This document shows positions 1-11,370 of a stretch of DNA of 64,000 nt, in pieces. The stretch lies in NCBI GenBank assembly GCA_031841125.1, contig CM063112.1:31584603-31648602 (forward strand), read 5' to 3'. Within the stretch, counting starts at the first letter, position 1. Each line of letters begins with the position of its first letter. A model generated the notes under the pieces. The model searched no databases, was not told the DNA's origin, and worked only from the letters and a program-made list of their open reading frames with translations. Source of the stretch: Acanthococcus lagerstroemiae (Eukaryota > Arthropoda > Insecta > Hemiptera > Eriococcidae). The translations under genes were made by a program, and so were the position numbers.

Positions 1-2260
1 TCGACAAGCCTCAAGTTATTTATCCAACTACCGTGGACCTTAACCCCTTTACTTTCCCAATTTGTTTTCTAGAAGATTTGTTAGGGAACGGGGGTCTCCT
101 TGTCTCTCTCCTCGTTTGATTTAAAATTTTTCGCCAAGTGTATCCAATTTCACATATGTTTTCACATGCTTGTGTGAGTAAACTAGGATTTCCATTACTT
201 GTGCGTCAAGGTTTCCCACATTTTTTCATAGTATAAGGAGTCGAATGCCTTGATCAAGTCTGTGAACGTGAACCATATTTCTACGTCGTATTCTCTACCT
301 TCTTCAATTACATAATTGGATTAGTGTTTGAATATGGTCTATCGTTGAGAAGTTCTTCCGGACTCCCCCCCCCCTCGTCACACGGTTATTAGAAATCTAA
401 TACCTACATTATGAATCCGTTCTTTTAGAATTTTCATGAATAATTTGCCTAAATTTGCCGAAAGACTTATTGGTGGTAGTTGTTTATATTTGATTTATTC
501 TTTTTTTCGTGGAGTAAAATGATAATCGAGGTATTCTATTGTTTTAGGGTAATGCCTGTTTTTAGAATTTATTAATCGATCTTGACAGTGGTTGTTCGAG
601 GGACTGGCCCAAAATGTTTAGTTTTTGTTTTCGATGTTGTCCAAACCAGGTGCTTTGTTCGTTTTGAGCTCCTTCAGTACCTTTACTATCTCAGACGTCA
701 GAATGGGAGGGGGGAAAGAGTTCTCATTTGTGATGTTTTCCCCCATATTTTGGGTTCAGCCATTTCAATTTTTCGAAGAATTTTGTAGCTTCCTGTACTA
801 TATCTTGTCTATTGTGGATTATGTCTCCTTTTTCGTTTTGTATTTTCGGAAGAATAGCGAAGCTTTTTTTGAATCGCTTTTCTGGTTTTTCTCTTTTCCA
901 TTATTATTTCTACTTTTACCAGGTCGTAATTTTCGATGTCCAAGCAAATTTTCCTTTTTAGTAATTTTCTCAATTCGCCAAGTTCGAAACTACCCGACAT
1001 TGCTTTTTGGGCTTTTTTTGGTCAGTTCGCTCCTGTTTTCCAATAAATTTTTAGTTTTCTCACTTAGTTTGTCATCTGTTACTGTCCTAGATCTTTTCGC
1101 ACCTACTATATCTTTGTCGTTTGATTTATTGCCATTTCCAAAGTGCCATACATTTCTTGTATCTCTTTCAACCGATTAAAGTTCGCTCTATCTAGTTCTG
1201 ATCTGAAAATCCTATTTGCTTCTTGGTATTTGTGTCCTGAGGTGACAATTTTGACTTTTTTCTTTCTGATCGTATCGTACACTGTGGCTTTTAGCTGGCA
1301 CCTGCCTATCCGGTGATCCGAGGAAAAAGAAAAACTATTTAAAATCTCTACATTTTTGACAATTTTCATATCACTGATCAACAGGTGGTCGATTTCGTTT
1401 GCTTCCTCATCTGGTGATCTCCAGGGTCCAGTTTTTGCATTCTTTCTTGTAAAAAAAAAAAAAAAAAAGATGTTGCAATTTGTAACTTTTTTTCCTGCAA
1501 AATTTAGTAGTTTTTCTCCATTTGGGTTTGTTTTGCCAAACGAGTATCTGCCTAGGTTTTGACTGCTAGGCCTGTTTATCCCAATTTTCGAGTTGAAATC
1601 GCTCATCACTATAGTATAGTATTCCTCATTGTTATCTACAGTGCTTTTTAGTTTTGTAAAAAATTTATCTTTTCATCAGGTCCTTTCAGAGAAAGGGAGC
1701 ATAAACCTGAATGATGTTATATTTTCGGAGTTATTCCCTTTTAGTTTTGTAATCACAATTCTCTCTGAAATGCCCTTTATTTCTAAAATTCGATCAGATG
1801 GTCGTTTGTTAACATACATACCTACCCTTTTCTAATTTGCTCTCAACCCGAGCCTTGGAATCTGCCCTTTCGAGCATTACTTCAGAGACGTCGGGGTGGC
1901 TGTAAGAGCTGTCTTAGCCCTCTTCCCTTCTGGCCGAAAAACCGGCTTCAGTCGAAATCTGGCGAGTTACAACGTGGGCTCGAACCGGGACCTCCGGATC
2001 CTGAGACCAACGCGCTATCCACTCGGCCAACCAGCTCCCTTTATAATCAGAAGAACTTTCAAAGTAATGAAAAATATAGCCATTTTTTCTTTCCAACAAG
2101 CTTTTGCCCTTTCTTTTTATTTCCGCTGACAAGTATTATGCCATAGTTTATTTTGTCCACTACTATTTCGAACTCGACTAACATATTCTCTGTAGCGAAA
2201 CCTTGGCAGTTGAAGTATATTATGTTCAAATTGTCATTATTTTTTTGTTTCTTCCCTACC
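1..2260 (-). mobile_element. RTE-like non-LTR retrotransposon, decayed, antisense, runs off the left edge
   Basis: Reading the minus strand from about 2260 to 1 gives an ordered but broken LINE polyprotein. The apurinic-type endonuclease starts near 2230 (NIIYFNCQGFATEN). It continues with VNKRPSDRILEIKGISERI near 1810-1740 and a DFNSKIGINR / LGRYSFGKTNPNGEKLLNF block near 1600-1490, and reaches SSDHRIGRCQLKA near 1330-1290. A linker follows (1190-600). The reverse transcriptase core appears at 360-230 (KNFSTIDHIQTL, then DLIKAFDSLYY). Stops, frameshifts and an A18 run at 1451 show it is dead. The family resembles the LINE read at 14.8 kb (both have F-TIDH-QTL and KAFDS). A SINE interrupts the endonuclease. 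The catalytic YADD region would lie beyond the window edge. Confidence 0.85.
1831..2036 (-). mobile_element. tRNA-derived SINE inserted in the LINE endonuclease
   Basis: On the minus strand from 2036 the sequence begins like a tRNA. A box A (TGGCCGAGTGG), an anticodon-like loop CTCAGGA and a box B (GGTTCGAGCC) are spaced as in a pol III promoter. A tRNA-unrelated body of about 130 bp follows. The acceptor and T stems no longer pair well, so this is a SINE head rather than a working tRNA. The 6-bp sequence AAAGGG (minus strand) occurs at both edges, 2037-2042 and 1825-1830, as expected of a short target-site duplication. The flanking LINE reading frame (FHYFESSSDYKG, then VGMYVNKR) resumes directly on the far side. 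Confidence 0.75.
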
Positions 2261-2482
2261 TGAATTTGTCGCTAAAAATGTGTCAGATTTTTGTGAATAT
2301 TAGGCCTCACACGACGTCCACATACCGGCTTGTGGTCGATGAACAGGAATGCGGGAGACAAAGACGTTTGTTAGACACAGACATCGTGCTACACAGAAAA
2401 TAGCTAAGCAGGACGATTTAATGATTTATACAAAAATGTAAATTCGAAAGGAGAGAATCGCCGCATCGTTCTCGTCTTTCGC

Positions 2483-2648
2483 CAGGGCCGTGCAGAGGAA
2501 ATCCGAGCCCTGGGGGGGGGGGGGGGAGTGTAAAAAGTAGGTAAGAGCCAAAAAAAATTTTTTTAATTGTAAAAGCAGATTTTTTTAGCATTGGTGGGCC
2601 CTTAGAAAAACTCGGGCCCGGGGGAAACCCCGCCTTTGCACAGGCCTG
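2483..2648. mobile_element. hAT-type MITE, 166 bp, perfect 8-bp target duplication
   Basis: Terminal inverted repeats are CAGGGCCGTGCAGAGG at the left and CCTTTGCACAGGCCTG at the right. The octamer TCTTTCGC flanks both sides (2475-2482 and 2649-2656) without mismatch. The interior holds a run of about 14 G and no coding sequence. The CAG...CTG ends and 8-bp duplication are the hAT superfamily signature. Confidence 0.85.
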
Positions 2649-2659
2649 TCTTTCGCTAG

Positions 2660-3235
2660 TTAAAAACCAAAGAAAAAATCGATATCGAATTGTGTACGGT
2701 AAATTAACTCAGCCATCTCGACTTTTTTGTCGACTTCAGTTAGTCAAGAACTGATGAGACAGTCGATATCGAATTATGTACAGAAAAACACCTCGATAAC
2801 TACAAAGTTTTTGTCGACCTTAGCTATTCAAATGCCAATAAAATATCGACATCAATTTCCACACAGACTTTGATTTGGTTATCGAGTCATTTGTTTTCCT
2901 ATTTCGACTTAACGCTATGTTTTCCTTTACATATTCAATATCGACAATTTGAGGTTTTTCTAGAAGAAATGTAATATCGGTTGTCCAACAGATTTTCTAA
3001 ATAAAATTCGATATCGATTACCTACTAAATTGTTGATCCAACCATAAACAATCGACAAACGTGTTGACGTTTCGATTCGACTATTATTAACGTTATAATT
3101 ATTTGTACTTAAATCGAAATGAGATAATTCCAGGCTACTGCGATGTCAAATGAAAAATCTTAGTAACAGCATAAGAAATGTAACCGAAATTACTGAATTA
3201 AAATGTCGAGTATCGATCGGTCTTTGTTTCATGGG
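2660..3235 (+). repeat. TCGATATCGA-rich dispersed repeat, copy 1
   Basis: About 570 bp of non-coding sequence studded with TCGA and ATCGATATCGA motifs. It aligns along its whole length, in the same orientation, with 49190-49825 in intron 1 of the POMGNT1 gene. Shared landmarks in order are GTCGATATCGAATTATGTA, CAGACTTTGATYTSGTTATC, TTTTTCTAGAAGAAAT, TCGAAATGAGAT and TTCCAGGCTA. No ORF or RT signature is visible. It could be a non-autonomous DNA transposon; ends and target duplication were not resolved. Confidence 0.7.
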
Positions 3236-3239
3236 AGTT

Positions 3240-4800
3240 TGCACAGCAACACTTAGAGTATGTCCTGAAACATGTAGGGGAAGAGATTACGTAAATCGTA
3301 CCACTTAGTAACATTTTTAAACTGGCGGACGGCTTGTAAATTAATTTTTTGAACTACAGAGAAGGGGGAGAAGGAAACCTCGGGCAGAGTTAAGTATAAT
3401 TTTGAATTTAGCGTTGTTGTGTTGGCCAGAAGGGGTGGATACCATATTTCTAACGCCCCTGGATCCGCCGAAAGGGGCATAGGCTGGCATGTACCTTGGA
3501 CTTTTGCATATCTGAAGTTCACGCAAAGGCCTTCAAACGGTACAATTTAGGAACCTAGTTGCCTAAATCGTACCACCAGTTTCCAAATCGTACCAGTTAG
3601 TTAAATTAATAAGAGTAATACTCTGTCACTTCACCACCTTCAAAAAAAATTTAGAACCTCCTCATCCTGCCATATACATATAATTTTCTCAAAGACCTTC
3701 CAAACTCCTGCCATCCAACAAGAAAAAAAAAAAATTAGAAAAACTTCCTTATAATTTGCAACCCGCAATACACATCGATAATGGGCATTTTGAAGTTGGA
3801 GAAGAAGGATGAGTTCAAGAACACGTTATTATTATCAGCGCCGTGAAAAAATTATGTTTCTTAACAGGACCAGACGTTGGTATCTAGCTGAACAACATTC
3901 CTGTCTTATTTTTCCGCTAGAGCGCGCCGCAGAGTGGCTATCAGCCGCTGTATGTGTAGGTTCGTGTTTTACAGTACCACTATGACAATATATATCCAAT
4001 CGGATAATCCCCCAGGTACATACTGTCTCATCACATAGAGGGGGATTGGGGAATTCTAACGAGTTTTGTTTTCTTGGGGGCCTGCTGAACAAATTTCAAT
4101 ACAGATTTGGTTCCAAGAAAATGTCTCTGTTCTTGAGACCGACATGGTTACATTTTGTTTTTCTTCTTGTCACGAAATCACCGCCGAACTACCGATCCAT
4201 CTACCAGCATTCAGATAGCGGTGGCCTGTCCCGATAGGGGGATATACGTCACGGCAGTAAAGCATCAACTATGTAAACATAGCGGAAGAGCTTCGGATTT
4301 CGGCTGAGTTTCCCCTCAGTGAGAGTCAAACATTGTTTATTCAGTTAAAATTTACAATTTCGTGCTGTATGATGTGTCCTGGCCTGATGAAACACAAGTG
4401 CGGTTCCGGCCCGGAGGACCAAAAAATAGTAAAAATAGAAGATTTAGACTTGGATCATTGGCTTTCGCTTAGTTACATAACATACCACCCGGTTATCTGT
4501 TTTCCACTGAAATATCAGTCATGAACGTTTTTGTTTGAGGCGAATCTGTGCTAACCGAATGCCCGGTAAATCACAGATGCTGCCGCACAGTTATGCGTGG
4601 ACGGACCGAATATTAATAAAAAATCAAGTACCAAGGAATACTGAGTGCGACCTTTATGACATTCTATATTTTTATAATCGATTTCACCCTACAGTGCTCG
4701 CGGTTAGCACGGGTTATAAAATTTTACGACGGGTAAAAAACATCAGCTATAGGTAACGTTAACCCGTTCTGCTGTATCGGACGCATAAATTGAATTTTTT
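3240..4800. other. Unassigned sequence
   Basis: No gene recognised. Short ORFs here (for example at 3253-3522 minus and 4535-4756 plus) have no recognisable motif or codon pattern. CCCCTGGATCCGCCG near 3460 resembles the end of a hAT MITE, but no partner end was found. Confidence 0.4.
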
Positions 4801-5560
4801 GTTCGTCGGAAGTAGGTATTACAAGGTACATAATGCATAACCGCGTTTTAATTAACCAGATTTTATACGTCGTACCGAGAGCGAAGGCGAAGTGCTCTCG
4901 TGTCGAAGATGCTCTGGTTTTCGAGCGAACGCGTTTCAGTGCATTTCTCCTCGGCTACCGCCGTTACACCCAAATACCTGAAATTCTGAGCCTGACAAAT
5001 TAGACACGAGCGTAACATCGCGGCTAAAAATTATTTCAGGTGGGAATTAGGGAGAGAAAAAAAGAGAAAAAATCTGTTAGGTGCGGCCACGTGTTGTAGT
5101 TGACTGCAGTCGCTTCGGGCTGGAAGCGTATACGAGATAAAAATGCTAAGTCGAGCTTTACTAATCGCACAAAGGTCGAGTTTCGTCTCCCTTGGAACTA
5201 ATTTTTTAGTGCTACTTCCCGGCGAGCGTTAGTGACGGTATTCGGTTCAATTTAAATACGAAATGGCGTTGACGGTGATGAGCTAAACAGAACTGCTTGA
5301 GTGGAATGCGAAAGAATCGGCTCTAATACATAGAAGTCTGAAAAATAGATGTGAGAATTGTGGCTAAATCTCATGTGTAAGAATGTAAACTTTCCGGTCT
5401 AACATTACAGCCTAGGAAAACTAAATCGAACAAAATCAAAGTTGGACTAAGATTCCAGATTGTTTCTGACTTTTTTGGATTAACCCCCTAATGAACATAT
5501 TAACGGTCTAAGATCGTAACGGTGGTATATTTCCTCCAAATCCATTTTTTTGTTTCCAAC
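4800..5560. other. CpG-richer intergenic stretch, no gene recognised
   Basis: Around 4860-5300 CG dinucleotides are noticeably denser than in the surrounding AT-rich DNA (CGAGCGAACGCG, TCGGCTACCGCCG). This may mark a distal regulatory or promoter region, but no exon or splice context supports a gene. Confidence 0.25.
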
Positions 5561-5844
5561 AAACTTCGTAAGATGTCAACTGTAGAAGACAATTTTCGAA
5601 TACAAGTTATTCTCCATAAAGTTTGACACAGTAAAGATATCTTACAATTTTCTCGTAGCTGCTGCTGACGAAATTACCGAAATAGGGGGTTCAAAACAAC
5701 TTTTCAATTTTCCATAGATTAACACAGGCCTTATGAAAGAAAATGTCGATTTTTTGGTATTTTTATGGTCCTACTGACTTGAGTAAACAGAAGTGCTGCA
5801 AATCATCATCTGATCCTCTCCTGAATATCCCCATGTACCCAACT

Positions 5845-6205
5845 CTGTAATTTTTCTTCTCACCCTCCCTGCATCCTTAGATACCGCAATGTAAATTTTG
5901 TTTTTTGCATTTTTTTAAATGACAGAAGTGATTTCTCATTCCCCAGAAACTGAGATTCTGTTACCAGCAAATTTTTAACCACAGATTTTGATTTTTTTTT
6001 TTTGGGGGGGGGTGGTTATTCCGGAATTTTTCTTCTCACCTTTTTGTATCCTTCGATACTAAAATGTAAATTTTGTTTTTGTGTTTTTTGCATTTTTCAA
6101 ATGGCAGAAATGATCTGTTCATTGGGTCATTTCCCATAAACTGAGAATATTCTGTTACCAGCAAATTTTTAGCCCTAGGTTTCGATCTTTTTTTTAGGTG
6201 TAACA
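5845..6205 (+). repeat. Two-unit tandem duplication of about 178 bp
   Basis: The stretch starting AATTTTTCTTCTCACC near 5850 and running through GTTACCAGCAAATTTTTA is repeated from about 6027, with diverged homopolymers and a few indels. Both units contain ATGTAAATTTTGTTTT, a TGGCAGAAATGAT-like block and CTGTTACCAGCAAATTTTTA. It is non-coding. Confidence 0.75.
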
Positions 6206-6339
6206 ATTAGCAACAAATTCCACCAATCCCATTCATCAGACAGGGCAATTCTTATCTTTGAATGGAAAACGCATATAGGCATATAGGGAAGTGTCCATCG
6301 TCGTAGATGTTATCATCTTGTCTCAAAAAATGTCTTTTT

Positions 6340-6980
6340 TTTTGTTTTGTTTTTCAATATTTATTTCAAGATCCCTTCAAGAAAGTGGTATTATCATTCG
6401 TCTTCTGGTCACCCAACGCCAATTTCCTCTGAATTAGAGACAAAAACAAGGCTGGGATGGAGTCACATTTGTACCTTCTTCTCTACATTTTTCCTCACTT
6501 TCTGCGTCATTGGCTTATTTATACGTTTTCTTCCATTAACTCTAGTATTTCATTTCTCATCCATGATTTCCTTCTTTCTATTGTTTGAGTACCTATTTTC
6601 TTCCTAGCTGCCAGATTTATTGTTTTTTTCAGTGCTATCCACTCCCTTTGAATACCTTTTACGTCCTTTGATTTACCAAGTTCGTTCGTTACTTCTTTTT
6701 GATATTCTTCTCTCTTCTTTACCCCTTTTAATAACTCCGAATTCCATTTTTTTCAATACTTTCTTTTTATTCATTGTTTTAATATTTTAACCAACATTTC
6801 ATTACTACCTACTACATTGTGGTCACCTATCCGCTTCTGAATACGTCTTACAATCTAGTATTTGATTTTAATATCTTCTTCTCGTCATAATATAATCTAT
6901 ATCTTCTTTCATCTCCTGGACTTTTTCATGTGTATTTTTGTCTCTCATGATTTTTAAACAGTGTCTCCAATAACTAATTT
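6340..6980 (-). mobile_element. RTE-like LINE: end of endonuclease plus linker, 3' part of a split copy
   Basis: Minus-strand reading gives KLVIGDTLFKNHERQKYT near 6980-6925 and EDIDYIMTRRRY near 6905. A linker follows (REEYQKEVTNELGKSKD, then REWIALKKTINLAARKK and KSWMRNEILELMEENV). This is the order found after the endonuclease of RTE elements. The upstream half of the same copy lies at 8814-8920 on the other side of the hAT element. Scattered stops show it is inactive. Confidence 0.75.
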
Positions 6981-7267
6981 ATATTCTTCAGGCACGGACT
7001 GGCCCCCCGGGACACCGGGACATTCCCGGTGGGGCCCCGAAACTATATGAGGCCCTAAAGGCTAGTTAAAATTATAGCAGTTACGAGCTACTAGTAGATA
7101 TTGAAAACTTTTGATGAATACGTAATTTTAGGATAGTTGAAATAATTCTTCACGCTGCAAAGGTGAGGGAGGGCCTTGATTCCTTCATTTTTATTCGAGT
7201 CAATCACAAACCTATAACATAACACACTTCCACCTTATTTCATAAAACTGTCAATTCGGTCAATAAT

Positions 7268-7570
7268 CAGGGACGTACCGAAGAGTTTTTCCTGTTGGTG
7301 GGGCAAAGATTGTGAAAGTCCTAATGACTCAACTCAAAATTCCCAAATATCAAAGTAATAAAAAAAAACTGTAACTTGTTCGATTTTCCCAACTTCTCAA
7401 CTCAATTCCCAAGTTATATTAAAGCAAAATAAAAAAATTAAAAAATAGACTCGTTTGATTTTTCCAACTCCGCCTGACTTAAATGATAAATTTTCCCAAC
7501 TGCTGAGTGAAGAATTCATACGGGGGGGGGGGGTGTAAGTCCCTCCCCCTTCCCTATCGGTACGTTCCTG
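7268..7570 (+). mobile_element. hAT MITE family A (GGACGTACCG ends), full copy
   Basis: Ends are CAGGGACGTACCGA and TCGGTACGTTCCTG. The flanking octamer TCAATAAT is identical at 7260-7267 and 7571-7578. The interior is AT-rich with repeated TTCCCAACT motifs and a poly-G run near the right end. The same family recurs at 40489-40779 (inverted), 56946-57125 (internally deleted) and as a left-end scrap at 20801. Confidence 0.92.
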
Positions 7571-7797
7571 TCAATAATTATAAACCTACTCATTGATTTT
7601 CTGGGTCTAACACACCTTTGAACACGGGGTTCTATGACTACTATGATCTAGACAAAAACGAACCTAGGTAAGTACAACTACAATACAGTGTCTGCCCGAA
7701 AAGTATCCAAACTTTGCAATTTGATGTCAGCTGAACTTAATGGAGAAGACCATATCTACAACTTACTGCTAAGGGAAACATTGAACAACCCGAAAAG

Positions 7798-8505
7798 AAG
7801 TATAAAGTCGAGGTATTCAATATAGTAGTGGATCGAGCAATATCTGAGTAAGCAAACCGATTTGAAGATCGTGGTTCTCTCTATGGTGATCTTGAAAGTC
7901 TTGATCCCCAACGTTTCAAACAAATCACAGAGAATGGGTTGCCAGTGGAGAATTTGAAAACTATCTCTTATCATTTAAACTTTTCAACGGGGGGACAGAA
8001 GATTCGAGAAAAGAATTACTGTCGTTTGCAGAATTCTGGCCCAACATCAGTAAATAACTTTTTGAAGATGTGTAGGTATGCTGTTAGACCTGATGTTGTC
8101 ACTGATATGGATGAGAGCTCCAGTAAATCAGATGATGAGGATCATACTGGAGATAGTGAAGAGGAATAGAGATGGAACTTACAACTTCAGCAGCATATGC
8201 CATAACTGCTTATCACGTATTTTGCAATTCTTAAAAAGGGTACAGAATGTATACCTATAAAAGTCTCTATAGAGTGTACAAATATATTTACTTACGCTTC
8301 CTATGACTCAAGTTACATGTAAACGATGTTTTTCCAAAGTGAAAATCATCAAAACTCGTTTGCGATCAAAATTGACGCAAGCTAACTTGTAGTAATTTCT
8401 CATTGCCAATTGTGAACCCAATTTATTGATGGAAGTACAGGAGGAAGGTGGGCTCAATAATTTGTGTAAACTGGAAAAAGAATTGGCTCGCGTCTTACAA
8501 TTTTA
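7798..8505 (+). pseudogene. hAT transposase remnant (ZMYM/DUF4371-like type)
   Basis: Conceptual reading gives YKVEVFNIVVDRAISE, a stop, then RFEDRGSLYGDLESLDPQRF and GLPVENLKTISYHL (7800-7980). This is the central hAT pattern with alternating hydrophobic helix positions. After an acidic tail (DESSSKSDDEDHTGDSEEE) and frameshifts, the C-terminal hAT dimerisation domain appears near 8270-8390 (LTLPMTQVTCKRCFSKVKII, KTRLRSKLTQANL). The N-terminal zinc finger and most catalytic segments are missing. The acidic tail might come from decay rather than from the original protein. I see no sign of domestication: the frame is broken at least three times. Confidence 0.75.
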
Positions 8506-8813
8506 AATTATTTCAATTTTTCTCCGATTATTTTTATAACTTAATAAATAAATGAATTAACGCGGATTCAACATTGTTGTGTAGTTGTAATTGTAATGAT
8601 TTTATTGAGAAATTAAAATTTTACAGACAAAATTAGAAAGAATTGATATGTGTTCCAGAAGAACATAAAGCGTATTTTTATTGGCAAGGGAAGAAGGGAG
8701 CCTCAGAACTCAGAATCATGATTATGGTAAATATCTTCCAAAAAATGTGATGGGCCCTTTTATTCCTATTTTCCCGGTACTCTTTTTGGGCCCAGTCCGT
8801 GCCTGATATTCTT

Positions 8814-8920
8814 CACAAAATTCTATGAGCGTCGCTCTTCTTTAATTCCGCCCTCCTAACCATGCTCTCCGCCTACCCCTTCTTTTTTTCCTCCTCTTAC
8901 TCTGACATTCCAATCCAGAG
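8814..8920 (-). mobile_element. RTE-like LINE endonuclease fragment, 5' part of the split copy
   Basis: Minus-strand reading gives DWNVRVRGGKKEGVGGEHG, then RN-RRATLIEFCEEY with one frameshift. This corresponds to the GDFNAKVG...LIEFCEEYKL block of RTE endonucleases. The next residues of the same block (KLVIGDTLFKNH) are found at 6980, so the hAT element separates two halves of one LINE copy. Sequence up to about 9130 may also belong to it, but I cannot read it confidently. Confidence 0.65.
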
Positions 8921-9139
8921 GTGCCGTGACAATGCTATTTTGAGGAACGATCCTCAGTAGGGGGAGTACGGGATTGTGAAACAAACGTAATTTCAAATCA
9001 GAAGAGGGAGGGAGATAGAATGAGCAAAAGAGGAGTCCTACTTGGGCCAGATCATCTCCTTCAGCAATAGCTACTGGAGTCTGAGAAACATCTTTAAAAG
9101 CAGGCTGTCGGTTCGGGTAAGGCGGAGATGGGCATAACT

Positions 9140-9560
9140 GCATCCTACCCACCATGACCTACGGGACCCAGACTTGAGCCAGCACTAAAGCAAGTATCAG
9201 CAAACTTCAGAGGAACCCAAAGAGCCATGGAGAGGAGTACACTAAATGTAAAGACAAGGGATAAAATTCCTATTTCGAAAATTCGGGAAAACACAAAATT
9301 GACGGATATTGGGAGGGAGGTGACAAAATTAAAATGGAAATATGCCGGCCATATATAATAAGGGGGAAGGGAATAGATGGGAAACGAATGTTGAAGGGTG
9401 GGTGCCATGAGATTTAGAAAGAGGAAGGGGAAGACCGAGATGGAGGGACGAGTTTAGGAAAATATACGACCCAGAGTGGAGGAGGCGAACTCAAAATAGG
9501 AGTGGCCGGAGAGAGGACGAGTAGGCTGTTGCTCAGAAATGGGCGGCGTAGGAGGTGACG
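9140..9560 (+). mobile_element. RTE-like LINE 3' end fragment
   Basis: Plus-strand reading gives MTYGTQT, then STLNVKTRDKIPISKIRENT, KLTDIGREVTKLKWKYAGHI and an RFRKRKGKTEMEGRV block. This is the conserved tail after the RT domain of RTE and craniofacial-development-protein-2-like elements. It is 5' truncated and lies in opposite orientation to the LINE pieces at 6340-8920, so it is a separate insertion. Confidence 0.75.
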
Positions 9561-10400
9561 TAAATTTGTGTACCTGAAGAAGAAAACTGAATCGTTTAAA
9601 CCTAGGGGGAGTTACGTCAATACTTAAGGGAAAAGGCCCTGTCTAAATTTAGTTCCACTATAGAAACCGTTAACTAATTTTGAGTACAACTTACATTTCT
9701 TACTCGTACATATAAAATTCGACAGCTTTAAATTATAAGGACAATAAAAATACTAATTATCGACCATTCGCATCTCTGGGAGTTCGAGCTTTCGGACCTA
9801 ACGACAAACAAACAAATATTTATCGTCAGTATAATAAATAACGAAAAGGAGAAAGATTCGGCCCCATTGGGCGAACGTTCGAGGAAATCGAACGGAATTT
9901 CACGCAGAATTCAAATTATGTCGATCGATACGTATTTGTATCAATAATTTCAACTCAAATTTTGTTGACTGGCGATGATGACTTTTGGCAAAACTTGTCT
10001 GAATTGAATTACGAAAATTACGTAAAAACTACACGTTCTAGATTTCTTAGCTGTCAATATATTTACTGACTACTGACCTGTATATCCAAATTTCGACCTC
10101 CTCGTCGGTCATAACGTCAAAAGTTCGGCACGGATTTTGCTTACTATATTCCACGTCACTCAAGAAAGCAACTGACCGGAGAGTTCGATGTAAGCCTAAA
10201 GGAAGACTTTACTTTCCCTTGCTAGGTCCCATAAAATATTTATTTCCTTAGTATAGCCAATTTTTTTTTGCCACCCTCAGATACCAGCCAGATATTTTTC
10301 ACCATCACCGTCAACCTGACGTATTCTTCAACAAAGTGAAGGAAACGTGAACGGAGTTGAAGTCGAAAATTTGAGAAATTTTCGACAGGAGGAGCGAGGA
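9560..10400. other. Intergenic, nothing recognised
   Basis: AT-rich sequence without a supported exon, repeat end or RNA gene. Confidence 0.4.
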
Positions 10401-11370
10401 GGAGCTAAGGGGGGAGGCCATGACGCTCGCATCGCAGCGACAATGGCGACTGACTGCGATAGTTAGGAAACCACCCTTGTATAACCTTTTTTATTATACA
10501 GCCTTATATTGTACATAATTTTTACAACCTGTCCAACTCGTGGGTATAGGCCTCCCCTACCTTTTCCCATGAAACTCTGTTCTTTGCCACCCTTTCCCAT
10601 GTTTAGTCCCAACTCTCCTGTCAATTTCGTCCCACCAGTGTCGTGCTGGCCCGGGCGGGCGGCCGGGGAACCCCGGCTTAGAAAGGCCCGCGAAGCTTTC
10701 AATGGGTCCGCGAGAAAATTTTCGAAAATTTGACCACGCGCAAAAAAAAATGAAATGAAAACAAAGGGAAAAAATGAAGCTTATTTATGTTGAGAGAATT
10801 TTCTACTGGTGACATTGTTGTCAAAAAATGTTATTCATCTTCGGTCATAACATACATTATTTCAAAATCTCGTCCCAGGAATCTTATTTGACCGAACTAG
10901 TTGACCACATCTGCAGTAAGTTCATGCGGTATTCTTCTGAGCGGCTATTATCCGACGTTACAGCACACACCGTAGGTAATTATTCCTCCGTGAGGTTTCA
11001 TTACCCTAACGGACATAGTTACTTTCCACTCCTACAACAAGAGCAAGTAATGTCCTCCATTAATAAAAGTTCTCTCTTGTATACGGCGACAGCATGTCGA
11101 TTAGGATTCCTACGTACGACACTCAGCGACTCGCGGTCGAGGCAGAACTCGTATTTACACTCGAATTGTGTACAGGTACTCTTCGACGAGTATACTCTCG
11201 CAGCAAATTAAACCAACCCGATAGAAAAGTACGTACTTTGTTAAGGGAGGGAGAGCACTCTGGGTCGAATCGAGAGTGGAATATACGACGACGTCGATTT
11301 CTCTCGAGACTTTATAATCGCGGGCAAGAATTAAATCGTCAAATTACTCATTCATCGCGTTCGGCGAAGC
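10400..11370. other. Mixed-composition stretch with unrecognised ORFs
   Basis: GC-rich around 10640-10700 (CCCGGGCGGGCGGCCGGGG). A 127-codon open frame at 10828-11211 (plus) has no recognisable domain, no splice context and unremarkable composition, so I do not call it a gene. CG dinucleotides become frequent from about 11100 onward, leading into the putative promoter. Confidence 0.3.

Larger units (their letters stand above)
6989..8805 (+). mobile_element. hAT element, 1.8 kb, with decayed transposase and perfect 8-bp target duplication
   Basis: The left end CAGGCACGGACTGGCC and the right end GGGCCCAGTCCGTGCCTG are inverted repeats. The octamer ATATTCTT flanks both sides (6981-6988 and 8806-8813). 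The interior encodes a broken hAT transposase (next entry) and is itself interrupted by a 303-bp MITE at 7268-7570. Insertion was into the endonuclease of an antisense RTE LINE. The element is dead through stops and frameshifts, but its ends are still clean, so it may have been mobilised in trans. Confidence 0.9.

Noticed and set aside
1958..2036. tRNA gene on the minus strand (anticodon-like CAG)
   Set aside because: Acceptor and T stems pair poorly. The tRNA-like head is fused to a body of about 130 bp and flanked by a short target duplication, so it is a SINE.
7756..7974. Minus-strand 72-codon frame
   Set aside because: Antisense of the hAT transposase remnant.
10828..11211. 127-codon open frame
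   Set aside because: No recognisable domain and no supporting context; kept only as an unassigned stretch.
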